A stretch of DNA of 23,248 nucleotides, from assembly GCA_012513235.1 (NCBI GenBank), contig JAAZCO010000181.1:1-23248 (forward strand), read 5' to 3'. Positions within the stretch are counted from its first letter, which is position 1. Each line of letters begins with the position of its first letter. Both the position numbers and the translations under genes were made by a program. The notes beneath the pieces are model-generated. The model saw only the letters and a list, made by a program, of their open reading frames with translations. It had not been told where the DNA came from and searched no databases. This document shows, piece by piece, positions 6,576 to 14,164 of this stretch. Source of the DNA: Gammaproteobacteria bacterium. Lineage in GTDB: Bacteria > Pseudomonadota > Gammaproteobacteria > Pseudomonadales > Pseudomonadaceae.

Positions 6576-7280
6576 ATGAGCAAGCAAGCCCCGATTCTAA
6601 TTACCGGCGCCAGTCAACGACTGGGATTGCATTGTGTAGAGCGCTTTCTTGAAGCGGGTCAGTCACTGATCATCAGCTATCGCCAAGACCGTCCTAAGAT
6701 TGATGAACTGCGCTTGTTAGGCGTGCAATGCATTCAAGCTGACTTCTCAACTGAACAAGGTATTTTAGATTTTATCAAGCAGCTCAAGGCTTTAACACCC
6801 TCGTTGCGCGCTATTATCCATAATGCTTCTTTATGGCTGGCTGAAGATGGCTGCACAGCAGATGCTTTTACCCAAATGCATAATGTGCATGTATTGGCTC
6901 CTTACTTAATTAACGCTCACTGCGCAGCATTACTGCAGCAGTCTGCACAGGCTGATATCATCCATATTACTGATGATGTCACGCGTCGTGGCAGTGCTAA
7001 ACGCATTGCTTACAGTGCGAGTAAAGCAGGTCTTGATAACCTGACCTTATCTTTTGCTGCTCGTTTAGCGCCGCATATTAAGGTGAACTCTGTGGCACCT
7101 GCATTGATCATGCTACAGCCCGATGATGATGAAGAATATCAACGCCGTGCAACGGCTAAATCCGTTATGGGTACTGTGCCTGGACCGGAAGTTATTTACC
7201 AAAGTCTACGTTACCTACTTGATACGCCTTATATAACAGGCACCACCCTTACCGTGAATGGCGGCCGACATCTAAAATGA
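6576..7280 (+). CDS. folM: Dihydromonapterin reductase FolM
   Basis: FolM is a short-chain dehydrogenase that reduces dihydromonapterin (and, weakly, dihydrofolate) with NADPH to tetrahydromonapterin, the pterin cofactor of phenylalanine hydroxylase in Pseudomonas. The 234-residue protein shares long blocks with E. coli FolM: ILITGASQRLGL (cofactor loop), GVQCIQADFST, LRAIIHNASLW and GGRHLK at the end. The catalytic Tyr146 and Lys150 are in AYSASKAGLD. The usual catalytic serine region reads HITDDVTRRGS, as in FolM. AAGGA (6559-6563) lies 12 bases before the ATG, a rather long spacing. It is the first gene of a four-gene operon with folE, folX and a hopJ-type gene. Confidence 0.94.
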   Translation: MSKQAPILITGASQRLGLHCVERFLEAGQSLIISYRQDRPKIDELRLLGVQCIQADFSTEQGILDFIKQLKALTPSLRAIIHNASLWLAEDGCTADAFTQMHNVHVLAPYLINAHCAALLQQSAQADIIHITDDVTRRGSAKRIAYSASKAGLDNLTLSFAARLAPHIKVNSVAPALIMLQPDDDEEYQRRATAKSVMGTVPGPEVIYQSLRYLLDTPYITGTTLTVNGGRHLK

Positions 7281-7302
7281 TGCACGCCTTGGAGAGCTGA
7301 AC

Positions 7303-7860
7303 ATGTGTGATGACTTAAGCAAACACTACCACGAAATTTTAGTTGGTCTGGGCGAAGACCCACAGCGTGGCGGTTTATTAGACACACCAAAACGCGCAGC
7401 AAAAGCGATGCAATACCTATGCAACGGCTATGAGAAGAATCTTGACGAAATTGTCAACGGCGCCCTATTTGAGTCGGAAAGCGATGAAATGGTCATCGTG
7501 CGTGATATCGAGCTGTACTCATTGTGCGAGCACCATATGCTGCCCTTTATTGGTAAAGCTCATGTTGCCTATATTCCAACCGGTAAGGTTTTAGGTTTAT
7601 CTAAAGTCGCGCGCATTGTTGATATGTTCGCCCGTCGCTTACAGATACAAGAAAACCTCACACGTCAAATTGCCGATGCTGTGCAAGAAGTGACTGGTGC
7701 TGCTGGCGTTGCGGTGGTGATTGAAGCAAAGCATATGTGCATGATGATGCGCGGTGTGGAAAAGCAGAACTCAGTGATGACATCATCAGCGATGCTGGGT
7801 GCATTCCGTAATTCAGGCACCACTCGCCAAGAGTTTTTACAATTAATTCGGAGCAACTAA
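7303..7860 (+). CDS. folE: GTP cyclohydrolase I
   Basis: FolE converts GTP to dihydroneopterin triphosphate, the first step of both folate and monapterin synthesis. The 185-residue protein has the zinc ligands Cys75 and His78 (CEHHMLPFIG) and Cys146 (KHMCMMMRGVEKQ). GLSKVARIVDMFARRLQIQE is the GTP-binding and pocket region. TPKRAAKAM near the N-terminus is also typical. It acts as a cytoplasmic decamer in the known family. GGAG lies nine bases before the ATG, and folM ends 22 bases upstream. Because it is bracketed by folM and folX, this copy probably serves tetrahydromonapterin production; whether another folE exists elsewhere cannot be seen here. Confidence 0.96.
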   Translation: MCDDLSKHYHEILVGLGEDPQRGGLLDTPKRAAKAMQYLCNGYEKNLDEIVNGALFESESDEMVIVRDIELYSLCEHHMLPFIGKAHVAYIPTGKVLGLSKVARIVDMFARRLQIQENLTRQIADAVQEVTGAAGVAVVIEAKHMCMMMRGVEKQNSVMTSSAMLGAFRNSGTTRQEFLQLIRSN

Positions 7861-7863
7861 TCT

Positions 7864-8241
7864 ATGGCACGTTTAGAGCAGGGTATGGCGCGCATTCGCA
7901 TTAAAGATCTAAGTTTACGCACCTACATTGGTATCAATGAAGATGAAATCCGTAACAAACAAGATATTTTAGTCAACATCACCCTGCTCTATCCTGCGGC
8001 AGATGCTGTGCAAATTAATGACATTAACCATGCTTTAAATTACCGCACCATCACCAAAGCGATTATCCAGTACGTTGAAGAAAACCGCTTTGCTCTACTT
8101 GAACGCTTAACTCAAGATGTACTTGATATTGTCATGCAGCATGAGCAAGTACGCTACGCCGAAGTGGAAATTGATAAACCTCATGCTCTGCGTTTCTCAG
8201 AGTCGGTTTCAATTACTCTTGCAGCAGACCGTGCCGCCTAA
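7864..8241 (+). CDS. folX: Dihydroneopterin triphosphate 2'-epimerase FolX
   Basis: FolX epimerises dihydroneopterin triphosphate to dihydromonapterin triphosphate, linking FolE to FolM. This 125-residue protein is of the FolB/FolX fold. It matches E. coli FolX in IRIKDLSLRTYIGINEDEI, ALNYRTITKAIIQYVE, FALLERLTQDVLDI and AEVEIDKPHALRFSESVS. The block EIDKPHALR carries the conserved Lys of the active site. GGAG (7850-7853) is ten bases before the ATG at 7864; Met8 is an alternative start but lacks a well-spaced Shine-Dalgarno. folE ends three bases upstream, and the stop overlaps the next start by one base (TAATG). Confidence 0.95.
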   Translation: MARLEQGMARIRIKDLSLRTYIGINEDEIRNKQDILVNITLLYPAADAVQINDINHALNYRTITKAIIQYVEENRFALLERLTQDVLDIVMQHEQVRYAEVEIDKPHALRFSESVSITLAADRAA

Positions 8242-8582
8242 TGATTCTTCAAGAGTTCTTAGTTGCGCTACAACAGCCAGGGCATCAGTTCGCTGACACC
8301 TTGGCGTTTATTGATGCTCACTATCAATACACGCCTTGCGCCTTTGATAATGCCGGCTTACACAATCCTGCCGGCAGCAATCAAGGCTCCTGCAAAATAC
8401 TTGGCTTAGCACTGCTCGAGCAACTCAGCACTGCACAAGCGTTACTCGCATTTGGCGAGCACTACACTTATGTCTTAGCCACGCCCAACGAAACAGAACA
8501 CGCCAATATCCGCCAACTGCTGCAATACGGTCTGGCTGCGGTGCAGTTTGATGAGTTGCCGCTACGCAGGTTTGTTATCTAA
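8241..8582 (+). CDS. HopJ-family protein of unknown function
   Basis: This 113-residue protein matches the family named after the HopJ type III effector (PF08888). Its signature is visible: FIDAHYQYTPCAFDN, NPAGSNQGSCKILGLALL, FGEHYTYVLATP and HANIRQLLQYG. Despite its name, the family is widespread in non-pathogens, and nothing here (no hrp box, no chaperone or secretion gene) points to secretion. Its start overlaps the folX stop by one base, so it is very probably co-translated with the monapterin genes; a role linked to pterins or their use is an inference. Its last 21 bases overlap the 3' end of rsmI on the other strand. Confidence 0.85.
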   Translation: MILQEFLVALQQPGHQFADTLAFIDAHYQYTPCAFDNAGLHNPAGSNQGSCKILGLALLEQLSTAQALLAFGEHYTYVLATPNETEHANIRQLLQYGLAAVQFDELPLRRFVI

Positions 8583-9431
8583 CGCCCACTGATACAAGGC
8601 ATTCTTGCGCGCACCTGTAATCTCTGCTGCCAAAGCTGCGGCGCGTTTGGGCGGCAACTCAGCCATCAGCAACAACAACACACGCTGTGCTTCCAAGGAC
8701 ACCTCTATGGCTTGCTCCGGGGCTTGATAACCAGCAATCAGTAAAACGCACTCGCCACGCTGCTGATTCGCATCAGCGGCAACCCACTCATATAAATCAG
8801 CCAGCGGTAAATCTTTAATTGTTTCAAAGGTTTTAGTCAGCTCGCGTGCCAATACGGCCGGACGATCACCACCGAATACATCACGCATATCAGCGATGCT
8901 ATCTAAAATACGGTGCGGTGCTTCATAAAAAATTAGCGTACGCGGATCATGCTGCACTGCGGTTAAACGGGTGCAGCGGGCAACTTGCTTAGCGGGCAGA
9001 AAACCTTCGAAGACAAAACGATCTGAGGGCAAACCTGCAGCTGATAACCCAGCAATTAAAGCACAAGCACCCGGTACTGGAACCACCCGCACTTGTGCAG
9101 CGCGGGCTTGACGCACCAAGTGGTAGCCTGGATCAGAAATCAGCGGCGTACCCGCATCGGAGATCAGTGCAATATCATCACCTGCAAGCAAACGGGTAAT
9201 AAAACGCCCGCCTTCTTCGCGCTCGTTATGCTCATGGCAAGCCGCTAAAGGTGTGCGAATACCGAAGTGTTGCAGCAGTCGAGTGGAGTGACGCGTATCT
9301 TCCGCAGCGATCAAGCTGACTTCAGCCAAAATACGCAACGCTCGGGCGCTGATGTCATCAAGATTACCAATGGGCGTAGCAACAACATATAAAGTGCCCA
9401 GCTCGTTAGCCTGAGGTGTGGATGCGCTCAC
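8562..9431 (-). CDS. rsmI: 16S rRNA (cytidine-1402-2'-O)-methyltransferase RsmI
   Basis: RsmI adds a 2'-O-methyl group to C1402 in the decoding centre of the 30S subunit, using S-adenosylmethionine. The tetrapyrrole-methylase fold is evident: YVVATPIGNLDDIS near the start, AEDTRHSTRLL, ISDAGTPLISDPGY, and FEGFLPAK. I chose the GTG at 9429-9431: GGAG (9441-9438) lies six bases upstream, the protein then starts just before TLYVVATPIGNL, and 289 residues match E. coli (286). The longer frame to 9521 adds residues unlike the family. It is divergent from lpoA, as in Pseudomonas. The 3' end overlaps hopJ. Confidence 0.94.
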   Translation of the reverse strand: MSASTPQANELGTLYVVATPIGNLDDISARALRILAEVSLIAAEDTRHSTRLLQHFGIRTPLAACHEHNEREEGGRFITRLLAGDDIALISDAGTPLISDPGYHLVRQARAAQVRVVPVPGACALIAGLSAAGLPSDRFVFEGFLPAKQVARCTRLTAVQHDPRTLIFYEAPHRILDSIADMRDVFGGDRPAVLARELTKTFETIKDLPLADLYEWVAADANQQRGECVLLIAGYQAPEQAIEVSLEAQRVLLLLMAELPPKRAAALAAEITGARKNALYQWALDNKPA

Positions 9432-9556
9432 AAAACACTCCGAAGATACAAAATAAAGCACTATTGTAGCCTGATTTAGCATGACAAGATCGCACCAATG
9501 CGCGCGCTTGGGTACAATCAAAGCATTCGTTTTAACTGTGTTTGGATTGCCTGTCT

Positions 9557-11365
9557 ATGAAAACCCCTTTACGTGTACTTTCAACACTCTGTTTGTCGGC
9601 CTTATTAGTGGCATGCTCCAGCACACCCAGCAATACCCTGGGACAACTCCCATCAGCTAAATATAACGACTTGGATAAGCTCTTGCTGCAAGCCAGCAAA
9701 AAAAGCGACAACCAAGCCGTAGGTCTTTATTTGGCTGCAGCTGACTTAGCTTGGCAACAAAAAGACATCCTCAAGGCGCGTGATATTTTAACTAAAGTTA
9801 ATTTAGAGATTGCTACACCGGCAGAACAAATCTTTGCAAAAACTTTAGAGGCCGAACTCGCCTTAGCCCGTCAGCAAGCCGGCGCAGCGCTTGAAGCACT
9901 CAATCATGCCAGCTTCCAGTATTTAAATGATATGCCTCTGAATCAGCAAGTACGCAGCCAATTAGCTCGCGCACAAGCGCTGCAAGAGACAGGCAAACCT
10001 TTAGCGGCAGTACGTGAGCGTGTGTATCTAGCTCCATGGTTAGAAGGTGTGCAGGCATTTGAAAACAATGACCTGATCTGGACGCTACTCAGCGGCCTGC
10101 CCAATACCCAGCTTAAAGATACCGGCGAGGCTGACTTGGATGGCTGGTTTGCATTAGTTCGCACCACTAAAGCCGCTCGCTCTTTAGAACAGCAAAAGAA
10201 AGCTATTACACAGTGGACTGAACAATACCCACAGCATCCCGCTGCCACAATGTTGCCTGATGCTCTGCGACAATTGCAGCGCCTTGAAGTAACGCAAGTA
10301 CAAAGTATTGCTTTACTGCTGCCATCCCAAGACCCCAACCAAAACGTTGTTACAGCCTTGCGCAACGGTTTTTTTGCCGCACACTATATTGCTAAAGCCA
10401 GCGGTGAAGCCACGGCCAAGATTCGTGTATATGACAGCAGCAATATCGCCTCCATGGATGCCTTTTATCAGCAAGCCACCACCGATGGTGTCGATTTAGT
10501 AGTAGGCCCATGGGAAAAGCAACTGGTCAGCCAACTGGCAGGACGTACACAGCTCCCCATCAAAACATTAGCTCTAAACTATGCTGATACTGAACAGCAC
10601 ACGCCTAAGCAACTCTTCCAATACGGTTTAGCCGCAGAAGATGAAGCTCGTGTGGCTGCAGATCGTGCTTGGGCTGATGGCATGCGCCGTGCGGCAGCCC
10701 TAGTTCCGAAAACAGCTTGGGGTGACCGCGTTTTAGCCGCTTTTGCTCAGCGCTGGAAAACCTTAGGCGGCGAATTAGTTGCTACGCAACACTTTGACCG
10801 TCCTGCAGCTTTAGCAGGACAGATTGCTGAACTGTTTGCACTGCGCAGCAGCGAGCAGCGCGCCAAGCAACTGGAAAGCACCTTAGATAGCAAAGTGGCG
10901 GCCCAACCGGCCCGTCGCCAAGATATTGATTTCCTATTTTTAGCTGCGTCACCACAGCAAGCTCGACAGATTAAACCGGCACTGACCTTCCAATATGCTG
11001 GCGATGTACCTGTGTACGCGACCTCTGCAGTCAACTCGGGTAGTGGCGAAGTCTACCCCGAGCTCGATGGCTTACAATTTAGTGAGATGCCGTGGTTTAT
11101 TGAATCCGACGACCCAACCCGTCAGCATATTACCTACAGTTGGCCGCAAGCATCAGGCAGCATGGGCCGTTTCTATGCTATGGGCGCTGATGCCTATCAA
11201 TTGGCCAATCAGTTGGAGCAACTGACTTTAATCCCTAACAGCAGTGCTGTCGGTTTAACTGGCGCACTTAAGTTAAGCCCTGAGCAACGCATTGAACGCA
11301 GTTTATACTGGGCTAGATTTAGTAATAATCATATCGAGCAACTCAAGGAAGGTCCCCGTGACTAA
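9557..11365 (+). CDS. lpoA: Penicillin-binding protein activator lipoprotein LpoA
   Basis: LpoA is an outer-membrane lipoprotein that reaches through the periplasm to activate the bifunctional peptidoglycan synthase PBP1A. With the ATG at 9557 the protein has 602 residues and an N-terminal lipoprotein signal ending in LLVAC, with the lipidated Cys20. A TPR-rich N-terminal half (about 35-245) is followed by a periplasmic-binding-protein-like domain from about residue 250 (SIALLLPSQDPNQNVVTALRNGF, VDLVVGPWEKQLVSQLA). Near the C-terminus SSAVGLTGALKLSPEQRIERSL is typical. A TTG at 9542 in the same frame is a poorer start. It begins the lpoA-yraN-gmhA-dolP cluster; yraN overlaps its last eight bases. 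Confidence 0.93.
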   Translation: MKTPLRVLSTLCLSALLVACSSTPSNTLGQLPSAKYNDLDKLLLQASKKSDNQAVGLYLAAADLAWQQKDILKARDILTKVNLEIATPAEQIFAKTLEAELALARQQAGAALEALNHASFQYLNDMPLNQQVRSQLARAQALQETGKPLAAVRERVYLAPWLEGVQAFENNDLIWTLLSGLPNTQLKDTGEADLDGWFALVRTTKAARSLEQQKKAITQWTEQYPQHPAATMLPDALRQLQRLEVTQVQSIALLLPSQDPNQNVVTALRNGFFAAHYIAKASGEATAKIRVYDSSNIASMDAFYQQATTDGVDLVVGPWEKQLVSQLAGRTQLPIKTLALNYADTEQHTPKQLFQYGLAAEDEARVAADRAWADGMRRAAALVPKTAWGDRVLAAFAQRWKTLGGELVATQHFDRPAALAGQIAELFALRSSEQRAKQLESTLDSKVAAQPARRQDIDFLFLAASPQQARQIKPALTFQYAGDVPVYATSAVNSGSGEVYPELDGLQFSEMPWFIESDDPTRQHITYSWPQASGSMGRFYAMGADAYQLANQLEQLTLIPNSSAVGLTGALKLSPEQRIERSLYWARFSNNHIEQLKEGPRD

Positions 11366-11723
11366 TACACCAAGGATCGGCAAAACCGTTGAGCTCTATG
11401 CTTTAAACTACTTGAATCAAGTTGGTTTAAAAACCATAACGCAAAACTGGTCATGTCGTTTTGGTGAAATTGATTTGATTATGCTAGAGCAGGATACTCT
11501 GGTATTTATCGAAGTACGCTACCGCAAAAGTTCGCACTTTGGTGGCGCGCTTGACAGTATTGACCAACATAAGTGTGCCAAGATCATCAAAACCGCGGAG
11601 TCTTTTTTAAATAAATATCCACAATGGTTAGAACACGCGTGTCGCTTTGATGTCATTACTGCACACCCAAGCGCTACAGAGGCATTCACACTTGACTGGA
11701 TTCAGGACGCTTTTGAATCCTAA
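11358..11723 (+). CDS. yraN: UPF0102 nuclease-fold protein YraN
   Basis: This 121-residue protein of the UPF0102 family has a predicted Holliday-junction-resolvase/endonuclease-like fold. The family motif is clear: an N-terminal GKTVELYALNYLNQVG, then FGEIDLIM with the acidic metal ligand and LVFIEVRYRKSSHFGGA with the ExR/K pair, then ALDSIDQHKCAKI. The biochemical activity of the family is not well established. I chose the GTG at 11358: AAGGAAGG (11345-11352) lies five bases upstream and the protein then starts just before TPRIGKTVE, like its relatives. The upstream ATG at 11292 would overlap lpoA by 74 bases. The GTG lies inside the end of lpoA, so translation is probably coupled. Confidence 0.9.
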   Translation: MTNTPRIGKTVELYALNYLNQVGLKTITQNWSCRFGEIDLIMLEQDTLVFIEVRYRKSSHFGGALDSIDQHKCAKIIKTAESFLNKYPQWLEHACRFDVITAHPSATEAFTLDWIQDAFES

Positions 11724-11749
11724 CACCATTTTAAATAAGGGCTGACCCT

Positions 11750-12337
11750 ATGCAATCGCGTATTAAACATATGTTTCAAGCCAGTATCGAAACAAAACAG
11801 CAAGCACTCAACGTTCTACCGGCTGCTATTGAGAACGCCAGCTTAATGATGGTGAGCTCACTGCTCAACGAAGGCAAACTCTTAGCCTGTGGCAACGGCG
11901 GTTCCGCTGGCGATGCACAGCACTTCTCTTCCGAAATGCTGAACCGCTTTGAGCGTGAGCGTCCAAGCCTGCCAGCTATTGCCCTGACCACAGACAGCTC
12001 AACCATCACCTCCATCGCTAACGATTACAGCTATGAAGAAGTATTCTCTAAGCAAATCCGTGCATTAGGCCAAGAAGGTGATGTGCTGCTGGCCATTTCA
12101 ACCAGTGGTAACTCAGCTAACGTAGTGCAAGCCATTCATGCAGCTCATGACCGCAATATGCACGTTGTCGCACTAACAGGTAAGGATGGCGGTCAAATCG
12201 CCCCTCTACTGCTGCCTGACGACGTTGAGATCCGTGTACCATCTAATGTCACAGCTCGCGTACAAGAAGTGCACCTGCTGGTTATCCACAGCCTGTGCGA
12301 CCTGATTGACCACCAACTGTTTGGGAGTGAAGAATGA
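11750..12337 (+). CDS. gmhA: SIS-domain protein: phosphoheptose isomerase GmhA (DiaA-like)
   Basis: This 195-residue SIS-domain protein is related to both GmhA, which makes D-glycero-D-manno-heptose 7-phosphate for LPS core, and DiaA, the DnaA-binding replication regulator. The phosphate-binding motifs are CGNGGSAGDAQHF and AISTSGNSANVV. The N-terminus (MQSRIKHMFQASIETK) and ERPSLPAIALTTD resemble E. coli DiaA. The positions corresponding to E. coli GmhA Glu65 and His180 are, however, kept as Glu62 and His180 (QEVHLLVIHSL), whereas E. coli DiaA has lost them. An isomerase is therefore my first choice; a second role as DnaA partner is possible. Its stop overlaps the dolP start (ATGA). Confidence 0.85.
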   Translation: MQSRIKHMFQASIETKQQALNVLPAAIENASLMMVSSLLNEGKLLACGNGGSAGDAQHFSSEMLNRFERERPSLPAIALTTDSSTITSIANDYSYEEVFSKQIRALGQEGDVLLAISTSGNSANVVQAIHAAHDRNMHVVALTGKDGGQIAPLLLPDDVEIRVPSNVTARVQEVHLLVIHSLCDLIDHQLFGSEE

Positions 12338-12861
12338 TTCGTAAAACCCTTACTATCGCCTTAATGGGCATCTTAATCAGCGCCTGCAGTCAACGCAGTC
12401 TGGGCAATAAGATTGATGACCAATTTATTGGCCCTGAAGTGATTCGCGCCATTAAAGACTCGCACATTGATCTATCGACTACCACATCACGCATTATTGT
12501 GATCAGCTATAACGGCGTTGTGTTAGTTACAGGCCAAACTCCGCGCAATGAACTTAAAGAATTAGCTGGCAAAGCAGCGCAGTCAGTCACTAGTGCAAAA
12601 AAAGTTCATAACGAACTACAAATTACCACGCCGACTTCGGGCATGGTGCGCAGCAATGACGCCTTACTCACGGCTAATATAAAAACACGTATGTTGTCCT
12701 ACAACGATGTACCCGCTTCTAAGGTAAAAGTACTCACCGAGAATGGCGTTGTCTATTTGCTGGGTATTTTAAGCCGTGCTGAAGCCAGTCGTGCAACCGC
12801 TGTAGTACAAGAAGTGAATGGCGTGCAAAAGATTGTTCGCTTATTTGAATATATCGACTAG
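12334..12861 (+). CDS. dolP: Dual BON-domain lipoprotein DolP (YraP)
   Basis: DolP is an outer-membrane lipoprotein with two BON domains that binds anionic phospholipid and supports envelope integrity and the Bam complex. The 175-residue protein has a signal peptide ending in LISAC with the lipidated Cys18. The first BON domain covers about residues 45-100 (ISYNGVVLVTGQTPRNELKE). The second covers about 108-172 (LLTANIKTRMLS, VKVLTENGVVYLLGILSRAEA). It is the last gene of the lpoA cluster, overlapping gmhA by four bases, and fits with LpoA and BamD as outer-membrane maintenance. A strong hairpin follows its stop. Confidence 0.92.
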   Translation: MIRKTLTIALMGILISACSQRSLGNKIDDQFIGPEVIRAIKDSHIDLSTTTSRIIVISYNGVVLVTGQTPRNELKELAGKAAQSVTSAKKVHNELQITTPTSGMVRSNDALLTANIKTRMLSYNDVPASKVKVLTENGVVYLLGILSRAEASRATAVVQEVNGVQKIVRLFEYID

Positions 12862-12903
12862 ACCTGCATTGCGCAGAAGGGAGTCTAGGCTCTGATCTCA
12901 ATG

Positions 12904-12942
12904 ATACTGCCTGCAGCGTTTAAACGAAGCTGCAGGCAGTAT
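12904..12942. terminator. Strong 14-bp hairpin between convergent dolP and sspB
   Basis: ATACTGCCTGCAGC (12904-12917) and GCTGCAGGCAGTAT (12929-12942) pair perfectly; the 11-base loop begins with the palindrome GTTTAAAC. It lies between convergent genes and most likely ends transcription in both directions, but neither strand has the usual T run, so it could act by blocking or by stabilising 3' ends. Confidence 0.6.
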
Positions 12943-12957
12943 ATTAATACATCTAAC

Positions 12958-13437
12958 TTACTTGATAACACGCAAACTCGGACGACCTGGTGACGGTGGC
13001 CGTGGCGGCTCATCATCAGGTGATATTGAGTCTGCAGGGCTCTCAGTATCTACCGCATGCAATACAGTCGGCTGATCCTGAGTCTCCTGTGTGTCTTCTT
13101 GCATATCTTCATCATCGCTGAGCGTATCTGAATCAGCATCAAAGAACATACCTTGACCATTCTCACGCGCATAAATTGCTAAAATTGCAGTAATGGGCAC
13201 ATACAACGAAAATGGCGCACCAGAAAACAGCGCTTCAAAGCTGACTGCTTCGTTATCAACTGTAAAATAACGTACAGCTGCTGGTGCAGTATTGAGCACA
13301 ATCCGTCCATCAGCTGCATAACCTGGCGGCACCTTGACCTGCGGATGATTAATATCAACCAATAGGTGCGGTGTGCACTCATTATCAACAATCCACTCAT
13401 GCAGAGCACGCAGTATATAAGGACGACTGGAGTTCAT
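12958..13437 (-). CDS. sspB: ClpXP protease specificity-enhancing factor SspB
   Basis: SspB delivers ssrA-tagged peptides from stalled ribosomes to ClpXP. The 159-residue protein has the folded substrate-binding domain (about 1-105; RPYILRALHEWIVDN, TPHLLVDI, YAADGRIVLNTAPAAV, FGAPFS-type region FSGAPFSLYVP, IYARENGQGMFF). A long acidic, flexible linker follows. The C-terminal ClpX-binding tail reads GRPSLRVIK, like the RPALRVVK ending of E. coli SspB. AGGAG precedes the ATG at good distance. It lies 12 bases after sspA and is surely in the same operon. Confidence 0.95.
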   Translation of the reverse strand: MNSSRPYILRALHEWIVDNECTPHLLVDINHPQVKVPPGYAADGRIVLNTAPAAVRYFTVDNEAVSFEALFSGAPFSLYVPITAILAIYARENGQGMFFDADSDTLSDDEDMQEDTQETQDQPTVLHAVDTESPADSISPDDEPPRPPSPGRPSLRVIK

Positions 13438-13449
13438 AGATGGCTCCTC

Positions 13450-14070
13450 TTACGGACGCATTAAGCGCTCTTGCTCAGACAAGCTCGTCTGAAAGGCTTC
13501 ACGAGCAAAGTTACGCTCCATGTACTCAATCAGTGGCTGCGCTGTTTTAGGCAGTTCAATGCCTAAGGCCGGCAAGCGCCATAACAATGGCAGCAAGTAG
13601 CAGTCAACTAAGCTCAGCTCATCGCTCATAAAGTACTTCATGCTAGCAAACACAGGTGCAACACCGGTGAGGCTTTCACGCAGTTCTTTACGCGCTTTAG
13701 TGCGTGCAGTTTCTTTAGTTTTCTTATCCAAAATCAAATCAGCTTGCGCACACCAGTCACGTTGTACGCGATAGGACAACATACGTGTGTTCGCACGCGC
13801 TACTGGATACACCGGCAATAGAGGTGGGTGCGGGTAGCGCTCATCTAAATATTCAAGAATGACCGTTGAGTCGTATAATGCCAAATCGCGATCAACCAGC
13901 GTTGGCACTGTTGCATAAGGATTCACCTCAGCTAAGTACTCTGGACATTCGCCATTTGTTACATCCATGATTTCAGCAGTTACTGCTTTCTCCGCTAATA
14001 CCAAACGCACGCGATGTGAGTACTGGCAGGTCGGATCAGAATAACAGCCCAACTTATTGGGGGCAGACAT
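13450..14070 (-). CDS. sspA: Stringent starvation protein A (RNA polymerase-associated)
   Basis: SspA has a glutathione-S-transferase fold but binds RNA polymerase rather than acting as an enzyme. It modulates stationary-phase, acid-stress and virulence gene expression in gammaproteobacteria. In this 206-residue protein the thioredoxin-like N-terminal domain (about 8-83) has CYSDPTCQYSHRVRLVLAEK and NPYATVPTLVDRDLALYDS. The conserved surface pocket residues Pro80-His81-Pro82 (ERYPHPPLLP) match the functional PHP patch of E. coli SspA. The alpha-helical C-terminal domain follows. A very strong Shine-Dalgarno, AAGGAGG (14083-14077), is six bases from the ATG. It is first of sspA-sspB, downstream of petC. 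Confidence 0.95.
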   Translation of the reverse strand: MSAPNKLGCYSDPTCQYSHRVRLVLAEKAVTAEIMDVTNGECPEYLAEVNPYATVPTLVDRDLALYDSTVILEYLDERYPHPPLLPVYPVARANTRMLSYRVQRDWCAQADLILDKKTKETARTKARKELRESLTGVAPVFASMKYFMSDELSLVDCYLLPLLWRLPALGIELPKTAQPLIEYMERNFAREAFQTSLSEQERLMRP

Positions 14071-14115
14071 GGCTTCCCTCCTTCACTATTAAATATATAT
14101 ACAGCAGAAAGACGA

Positions 14116-14135
14116 ACGCGCCCATTAGGGCGCGT
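14116..14135 (-). terminator. Hairpin after petC
   Basis: ACGCGCCC (14116-14123) and GGGCGCGT (14128-14135) form a very stable 8-bp stem with a four-base loop. On the minus strand it is followed by a pyrimidine-rich stretch rather than a pure T run. It lies in the 94-base gap between petC and sspA and probably attenuates read-through into the ssp genes. Confidence 0.5.
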
Positions 14136-14164
14136 GCGTCACTCGGTCATCGTACTATTGAGTG

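Noticed and set aside
8241..8582. HopJ-family gene as evidence of type III secretion or virulence
   Set aside because: The family is broad in non-pathogens, and no secretion, chaperone or regulatory genes are nearby.
8562..9521. Longer rsmI start at 9521
   Set aside because: The extension lacks a ribosome binding site and is unlike the family, whereas the GTG at 9431 has GGAG six bases upstream.
13179..13409. 76-codon frame inside sspB
   Set aside because: It is a shifted-frame shadow of the well-supported sspB gene.
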